A stretch of DNA of 8,936 nt from Desulfovibrio sp. Marseille-P6017 (GTDB taxonomy: Bacteria; Bacillota_A; Clostridia; Peptostreptococcales; Peptostreptococcaceae), in the NCBI GenBank assembly GCA_900604495.1, contig UWOR01000026.1, forward strand, positions 1 to 8,936, in the 5' to 3' direction. A program made the position numbers and the translations under genes. Below the pieces are notes generated by a model. The model saw only the letters and a program-made list of their open reading frames with translations. It made no database searches and was not told where the DNA came from. Of this stretch, positions 5,746-8,936 are shown in pieces; the first letter of the stretch is position 1, and each line of letters begins with the position of its first letter.

Positions 5746-6198
5746 TTATCTTTTACGTAAGTCTTTAAAGAACTTTTGTAAAATGATCGAACAATCTTCT
5801 TTCATTACTCCAAACGTAACTTCTATATTATTAAAATCAAAATAATCTATTTTAAATTCATGTTGTTTTTCTATATATGAATTTTTTATATGCTTAGTTC
5901 CTATTATAAGTTTCTTTATTCTAGAATTAACTATAGCTCCACTACACATTATACACGGTTCCATCGTAACATACAAGTCACAATTCATAAGTCTCCAACC
6001 ACCTAATTTCTCTGAAGCTTGTTTTATTGCTAAAATTTCAGCATGAGCTGTACTATCTTTCAATTCTTCAGTTAAATTATGCGCTCTAGCTATTATTTCA
6101 CCATCTTTCACTATAATAGCTCCTATTGGAGTTTCACCTTTAGTATATGCTTTATTTGCCTCTTTTAATGCTTCTTTCATATAGAATAATTTTTCCAT
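5746..6198 (-). CDS. tadA: tRNA-specific adenosine deaminase (TadA-like)
   Basis: TadA converts adenosine 34 to inosine in tRNA-Arg(ACG), allowing it to read CGN codons. This 150-residue protein has the zinc deaminase core: HAE (52-54, catalytic Glu54) and PCIMC (81-85, zinc ligands C82 and C85), with ETPIGAIIV (22-30) and NSRIKKLIIG (91-100) in family positions. The C-terminal helix ends FFKDLRKR as in many TadA proteins. Unusual is the loop after G100: the typical A-R/K-D-x-K-x-G-A-x-G-S is replaced by TKHIKNSYIEKQ, and DPTAHAE reads DSTAHAE. AGGAGG (6203-6208) lies 4 nt before ATG and an extended -10 promoter is at 6227-6255. The position after serS and before dnaX is the usual tadA place in Firmicutes. 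A deaminase with another substrate is less likely but possible given the loop. Confidence 0.88.
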   Translation of the reverse strand: MEKLFYMKEALKEANKAYTKGETPIGAIIVKDGEIIARAHNLTEELKDSTAHAEILAIKQASEKLGGWRLMNCDLYVTMEPCIMCSGAIVNSRIKKLIIGTKHIKNSYIEKQHEFKIDYFDFNNIEVTFGVMKEDCSIILQKFFKDLRKR

Positions 6199-6226
6199 AT
6201 TTCCTCCTAGAACTTATAACAAGTTT

Positions 6227-6255
6227 ATATTAGCATATTTTCTTTTATAATTCAA
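6227..6255 (-). promoter_or_regulatory. Promoter of the tadA / tRNA-Ser / SRP RNA unit
   Basis: On the minus strand a -35 TTGAAT (6250-6255) and -10 TAATAT (6227-6232) are separated by 17 nt. A TGC directly before the -10 gives the extended -10 form. It lies 29 nt upstream of the tadA start and after the serS terminator. It is the only convincing promoter found ahead of the tRNA and SRP RNA genes. Confidence 0.75.
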
Positions 6256-6283
6256 CTTAAATTTATTATTATAATACTGCTAT

Positions 6284-6314
6284 AAATAAAAAGAGAGCTA
6301 AATTAGCTCCCTTT
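6284..6314 (-). terminator. Intrinsic terminator of serS
   Basis: On the minus strand AAAGGGAGCT (6305-6314) pairs with AGCTCTCTTT (6290-6299) with one G-U and a 5-nt loop. A TTTTATTT tract follows. It begins 24 nt after the serS stop and separates serS from tadA. Confidence 0.85.
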
Positions 6315-6337
6315 CTTTTATATTAAAGTTTAATTTT

Positions 6338-7609
6338 TTATTTTATAACATCTACACCCATATATGGTCTTAATGCTTCTGGTATTACAACAGTTCCATC
6401 TTCTTGTTGGTAGTTTTCTAATATTGCAGCTAAACATCTTCCTACCGCTAATCCTGAACCATTTAATGTATGTACATATTCAGCTTTAGATTTTTTATCT
6501 CTCTTGAATCTTATACCAGCTCTTCTAGCTTGGAAATCTTCAAAGTTTGAGCAAGAAGATATTTCAACATATCTATTATAACTTGGCATCCATACTTCTA
6601 AATCATATTTAAATGCAGCTGTAAATCCTAGGTCTCCTGTACATATTTTAACTACTCTATATGGTAGTCCTAACATTTGTAATATTTTTTCTGCATCATT
6701 AGTTAATTTTTCTAATTCATCATATGAATTTTCTGGAGCAACAAATTTAACTAATTCAACTTTATTAAATTGATGTTGTCTTACTAATCCTCTAGTATCT
6801 CTTCCTGCTGAACCTGCTTCAGATCTAAAGCATGGTGTATATGCACAATATTTTATAGGTAATTGATCAACTGTTAGTATTTCATCTCTATGTATATTTG
6901 TTACAGGTACTTCTGCTGTTGGTATTAAGAAATAATCCACACCCTCAACTTTAAACATATCTTCTTCGAACTTTGGTAATTGCCCAGTTCCTATAAAGCT
7001 AGATCTATTAGCCATAAAAGGAGGTAATACTTCTGTATATCCATTTTCTTCTGTATGAGTATTTAAGAAGAAGTTTATTAATGCTCTTTCAAGTCTAGCG
7101 CCTAAACCTTTGTATAGTGTAAATCTTGATCCAGTTATTTTACCTGCAGTTTCAAAGTCTAATATTCCTAATCCTGTACCTATATCCCAGTGAGCTTTTT
7201 GTTCAAAATTAAACTTAGTAGGTTCTCCCCAAGTTCTTATTTGAACATTATCTTCATCAGTTGTTCCTTGTGGAACTTCAGGGTTTGGCACATTTGGTAT
7301 TCTCATTAAGTTATATTCTATTTCATTAGATACAGTTCTAACTTTTTCATCTAATTCTTTTATCTTATCAGATAACTCTTTTAATCTTGCTTTATCTGCG
7401 GTTACATCCTTACCTTCTTTTATTAATTGAGGTATTTTTTTAGACTCAACATTCATTTCATTTTTCATTACTTCTACTTCTTTAAGTAGATCTCTTCTCT
7501 TATCATCTAATTCTACTACTATATCAAGGTTGAATTCTTTTTCACCTCTTCTGTCCATTGCTTTTTTAATATCTTCTAAATTTTCTCTAATTCTTCTTAT
7601 ATCTAACAT
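6338..7609 (-). CDS. serS: Seryl-tRNA synthetase
   Basis: This class II synthetase charges serine tRNAs (and tRNA-Sec where present) with serine. At 423 residues it has full family length. Residues about 27-105 form the long antiparallel coiled-coil arm that grips the tRNA-Ser variable arm. The catalytic domain shows TAEVP (231-235), motif 2 [14 protein letters not shown] (261-274), [13 protein letters not shown] (351-363), and motif 3 [18 protein letters not shown] (384-401, with R391). AGGAGG (7615-7620) lies 5 nt before ATG. Expression is controlled by the serine T-box upstream: uncharged tRNA-Ser should allow read-through, charged tRNA-Ser should cause termination. About 150 nt separate the T-box terminator from the start codon. 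The gene ends in its own terminator at 6284-6314. Confidence 0.98.
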   Translation of the reverse strand: MLDIRRIRENLEDIKKAMDRRGEKEFNLDIVVELDDKRRDLLKEVEVMKNEMNVESKKIPQLIKEGKDVTADKARLKELSDKIKELDEKVRTVSNEIEYNLMRIPNVPNPEVPQGTTDEDNVQIRTWGEPTKFNFEQKAHWDIGTGLGILDFETAGKITGSRFTLYKGLGARLERALINFFLNTHTEENGYTEVLPPFMANRSSFIGTGQLPKFEEDMFKVEGVDYFLIPTAEVPVTNIHRDEILTVDQLPIKYCAYTPCFRSEAGSAGRDTRGLVRQHQFNKVELVKFVAPENSYDELEKLTNDAEKILQMLGLPYRVVKICTGDLGFTAAFKYDLEVWMPSYNRYVEISSCSNFEDFQARRAGIRFKRDKKSKAEYVHTLNGSGLAVGRCLAAILENYQQEDGTVVIPEALRPYMGVDVIK

Positions 7610-7690
7610 TTTACCCTCCTAATTTTTATATATCTCTTAAATATATTTTATTTAGTTAATTAAAAATTTTTATACTAGCATTATTTACAT

Positions 7691-7700
7691 TTTCCGGAAA
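7691..7700. repeat. Palindrome TTTCCGGAAA in the serS leader
   Basis: This perfect 10-bp palindrome is one of the few GC-containing patches in the 150-nt AT-rich stretch between the T-box terminator and serS. A second small inverted repeat (TACCA / TGGTA, 7744-7760) abuts the terminator. A role for either is not evident. The rest of 7621-7762 shows no ORF and no convincing promoter. Confidence 0.3.
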
Positions 7701-7762
7701 TTTTATTATAAATAATCTATTTATTTTCTAGATTGGCTTACTATACCAGTAAATTTGGTAAT

Positions 7763-7806
7763 AAAAAAAGACCTTCTACTCCCTATAAAAGGGACGAAAG
7801 TCTTTT
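7763..7806 (-). terminator. T-box regulated terminator of the serS leader
   Basis: On the minus strand AAAGACTTTC pairs with the region ending in GGTCTTT (one T-G pair), enclosing a CCC/GGG inner helix. A run of seven T follows (7763-7769). Formation is expected to compete with the antiterminator built from 7809-7823. Confidence 0.9.
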
Positions 7807-8003
7807 ATCCGCGTTGCCACCCTAATTAATCATGTACAAAATACACAATTCTCTCAATCCTGTAACGTAGGTCATACGTCTAATCTTACTATAATTTCCG
7901 ATTAGAAGCTCTGGAATGGATTCAAAAACCATTGTTATGAGTTCTCACCAACCACTCATTCTCTGAATACAAATATGTCTTTTACTATTTTCCTTCATAG
8001 CTT
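7763..8003 (-). promoter_or_regulatory. T-box riboswitch, serine-specific (specifier UCC)
   Basis: The minus-strand leader has all main T-box parts. Stem I is closed by AAGCT (7999-8003) with AGCTT (7906-7910) and GGAA (7990-7993) with TTCC (7913-7916). It includes an AGTA box (7983-7986) opposite GAA (7921-7923), the S-turn flanking the specifier loop. The specifier is therefore TCC at 7918-7920, a serine codon; the second TCC (7913-7915) is consumed in the stem. The distal part has AGAGAATGAGTGG and GGTGAGAA. Stem II pairs TCTAATC (7900-7906) with GATTAGA (7879-7885). The T-box proper AGGGTGGCAACGCGG (7809-7823) has the bulge TGGC, which pairs with a GCCA tRNA end. The terminator follows. 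It controls serS by sensing uncharged tRNA-Ser. Confidence 0.96.
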
Positions 8004-8029
8004 GTAACTAATTGTTTTATTTGATAAAC

Positions 8030-8058
8030 ATTATATTATATATATTAACAACTTTCAA
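8030..8058 (-). promoter_or_regulatory. Promoter of the serS T-box transcript
   Basis: On the minus strand a -35 TTGAAA (8053-8058) and a perfect -10 TATAAT (8030-8035) have a 17-nt spacer. Transcription would start near 8023, about 20 nt before stem I of the T-box, leaving a leader of about 410 nt before serS. Confidence 0.82.
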
Positions 8059-8114
8059 TACTATTATTCGATTTTGTTTTCTTTTTTATGTTTATTGAAA
8101 ATTAATAGATATTA

Positions 8115-8630
8115 TTAGTTAGATAACATACCTTTTTCGTCTAATATTTCTATAATTTCGTCTAATATTTCTTTTTTTGCAACTTCTATTGTGTGACTAT
8201 GATCATATTTTGTTAAAGAGGATAGTTGCCTAAACTCATCATTTTTAACTTTTTCCATGAATTCTTTTATATCTCTAAGAGATGATATATTTAATTCAGC
8301 CCTTATTTCTCCATATATAGGATGATTTACAATAACATCTTTAACTATTCCGCCCATATCAACTATTACCTTTAACTCGTCAAATAGTTCTTCATTATTA
8401 TTATGATTTTTACATTGTATTTTACCTTCTATTTTTTTACTTTGATTAAATACTATATATCCTTGAGGAGTGGCTACAATTTCTTTTCCACTAGCTCTTA
8501 TAAGTGCTATATCTTGAACTATTATTTGCCTACTTACACTTAGCAGATCTGCTAGTTCACTTCCCTTTATAGGCTTATTAGATTTTTCTATTATATCTAG
8601 AAGTTTCTCTCTTCTTTCATTTAAATTCAT
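8115..8630 (-). CDS. niaR: NiaR-type transcriptional repressor (HTH plus 3H domain)
   Basis: NiaR proteins bind nicotinic acid and repress NAD biosynthesis and niacin uptake genes. With the start used here the protein has 171 residues, the usual size. Residues about 1-60 are a winged helix-turn-helix (GSELADLLSVSRQIIVQDIALIR, about 23-45). Residues about 66-171 are the 3H domain, with histidines at 76, 103 (VNHPIYGEI) and 144/146 (DHSHTIEV); the first and last of these match metal ligands of the family. The frame extends to an ATG at 8642, but GAGGTG (8635-8640) is well placed for ATG 8630, so the shorter form is preferred. It is monocistronic between 5S rRNA and the serS T-box. No niacin gene is in the window, so targets lie elsewhere. 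No clear terminator follows the stop. Confidence 0.88.
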   Translation of the reverse strand: MNLNERREKLLDIIEKSNKPIKGSELADLLSVSRQIIVQDIALIRASGKEIVATPQGYIVFNQSKKIEGKIQCKNHNNNEELFDELKVIVDMGGIVKDVIVNHPIYGEIRAELNISSLRDIKEFMEKVKNDEFRQLSSLTKYDHSHTIEVAKKEILDEIIEILDEKGMLSN

Positions 8631-8634
8631 AATA

Positions 8635-8640
8635 CACCTC
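8635..8640 (-). promoter_or_regulatory. Ribosome binding site deciding the niaR start
   Basis: GAGGTG on the minus strand lies 4 nt before ATG 8630. It overlaps the alternative upstream ATG (8640-8642), whose own AGAGGA site is only about 3 nt away from it. Spacing and the family's usual N terminus (short lead into ERREKLLDII) favour ATG 8630. Confidence 0.65.
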
Positions 8641-8708
8641 ATATTCCTCTAAAACCAATTTTTAGTAGTTTCTAAGTTGAAATTATTATAGTTTATACTT
8701 TAAATAAT

Positions 8709-8737
8709 ATTTTATAATTTATAATTAAATAAATCAA
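8709..8737 (-). promoter_or_regulatory. Possible niaR promoter
   Basis: On the minus strand TTGATT (8732-8737) and TAAAAT (8709-8714) are separated by 17 nt, about 80 nt upstream of the niaR start. A perfect TATAAT nearer the gene lacks a -35. The sequence is very AT-rich and no NiaR operator palindrome is evident. Confidence 0.45.
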
Positions 8738-8764
8738 TAACGATACTTTTAAATTTTTTATATA

Positions 8765-8774
8765 ACAAAAAAGA

Positions 8775-8782
<8 letters not shown>
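8765..8782 (-). terminator. End of the rRNA operon: 5S terminal helix followed by a T-run
   Basis: The 3' strand of the 5S terminal helix (8773-8782) is directly followed on the minus strand by TTTTTT and then G. The 5S end helix plus T-run could itself act as the terminator, since no separate hairpin is seen before niaR. Confidence 0.5.
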
Positions 8783-8896
<114 letters not shown>

Positions 8897-8906
8897 TCTT
8901 TCGATT

Positions 8907-8921
8907 AACTTATATTAAGTT
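8907..8921. repeat. Small inverted repeat in the 23S-5S spacer
   Basis: AACTTA (8907-8912) and TAAGTT (8916-8921) form a perfect 6-bp inverted repeat with a 3-nt loop. A second short one, GAGT/ACTC, reaches the window edge (8925-8936). They lie just upstream of 5S and may be processing stems; the 23S end is not in the window. Confidence 0.35.
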
Positions 8922-8936
8922 TTAGAGTTAATACTC

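Noticed and set aside
7913..7915. Second TCC as the T-box specifier
   Set aside because: It is part of TTCC, which pairs with GGAA (7990-7993) in stem I, while the first TCC follows the GAA of the S-turn as expected for a specifier.
8053..8100. Inverted repeat TTTCAATA / TATTGAAA between niaR and the serS promoter
   Set aside because: The 8-bp arms are pure AT-rich sequence with a 32-nt spacer in a very AT-rich gap and overlap the -35; chance is a sufficient explanation.

Overview
The window looks like an origin-proximal housekeeping segment of a low-GC, Gram-positive Clostridia chromosome, most likely Peptostreptococcaceae (a relative of Clostridioides, Romboutsia or Paeniclostridium). This rests on the AT-rich base composition, strong AGGAGG ribosome binding sites, a T-box leader, a large Bacillus/Clostridium-type SRP RNA, and the gene order serS - tadA - tRNA-Ser - ffs - dnaX - ybaB - recR lying between two rRNA operons. 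The species is an inference; nothing here fixes it.

Almost everything is on the minus strand, so it reads best from right to left. It opens with the 5S rRNA that closes one rRNA operon (about 8775-8896). Next are a NiaR-type 3H-domain repressor (8115-8630), a serine T-box leader (about 7763-8003) and serS (6338-7609), which ends in its own terminator. A second unit follows: tadA, then after 3 nt a tRNA-Ser(GGA), then after about 25 nt the SRP RNA gene, closed by a terminator at 5313-5333. A third unit is dnaX - ybaB - recR (5230 to 2588), whose terminator hairpin overlaps the recR stop codon. A small unrecognised charged protein (2223-2444) with its own promoter comes next. It converges on the only plus-strand gene, a UgtP/MGDG-synthase-like glycolipid glycosyltransferase (926-2140), across a bidirectional terminator. 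Divergent from that gene is a glutaredoxin-like thiol protein (517-747). Last is a 445-bp AT-rich rRNA leader with two textbook promoters and a boxA, running into the first ~71 nt of the next 16S rRNA at the left edge.

The genes supply the core of translation and replication: ribosomal RNA, seryl-tRNA charging, a serine tRNA, wobble inosine formation, protein targeting, the polymerase III clamp loader and recombination repair. The clearest functional link is serine. The T-box specifier codon (UCC) and its antiterminator bulge (UGGC) match the anticodon (GGA) and 3' end (GCCA) of the tRNA-Ser encoded about 2 kb downstream of the leader.

I see no mobile element, CRISPR array, phage gene or defence system, and nothing I would call a new biological system. 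The points most worth a second look are the tadA/tRNA/SRP RNA packing, a TadA with an atypical tRNA-binding loop, the unknown 73-aa gene, and corrected starts for recR and niaR.
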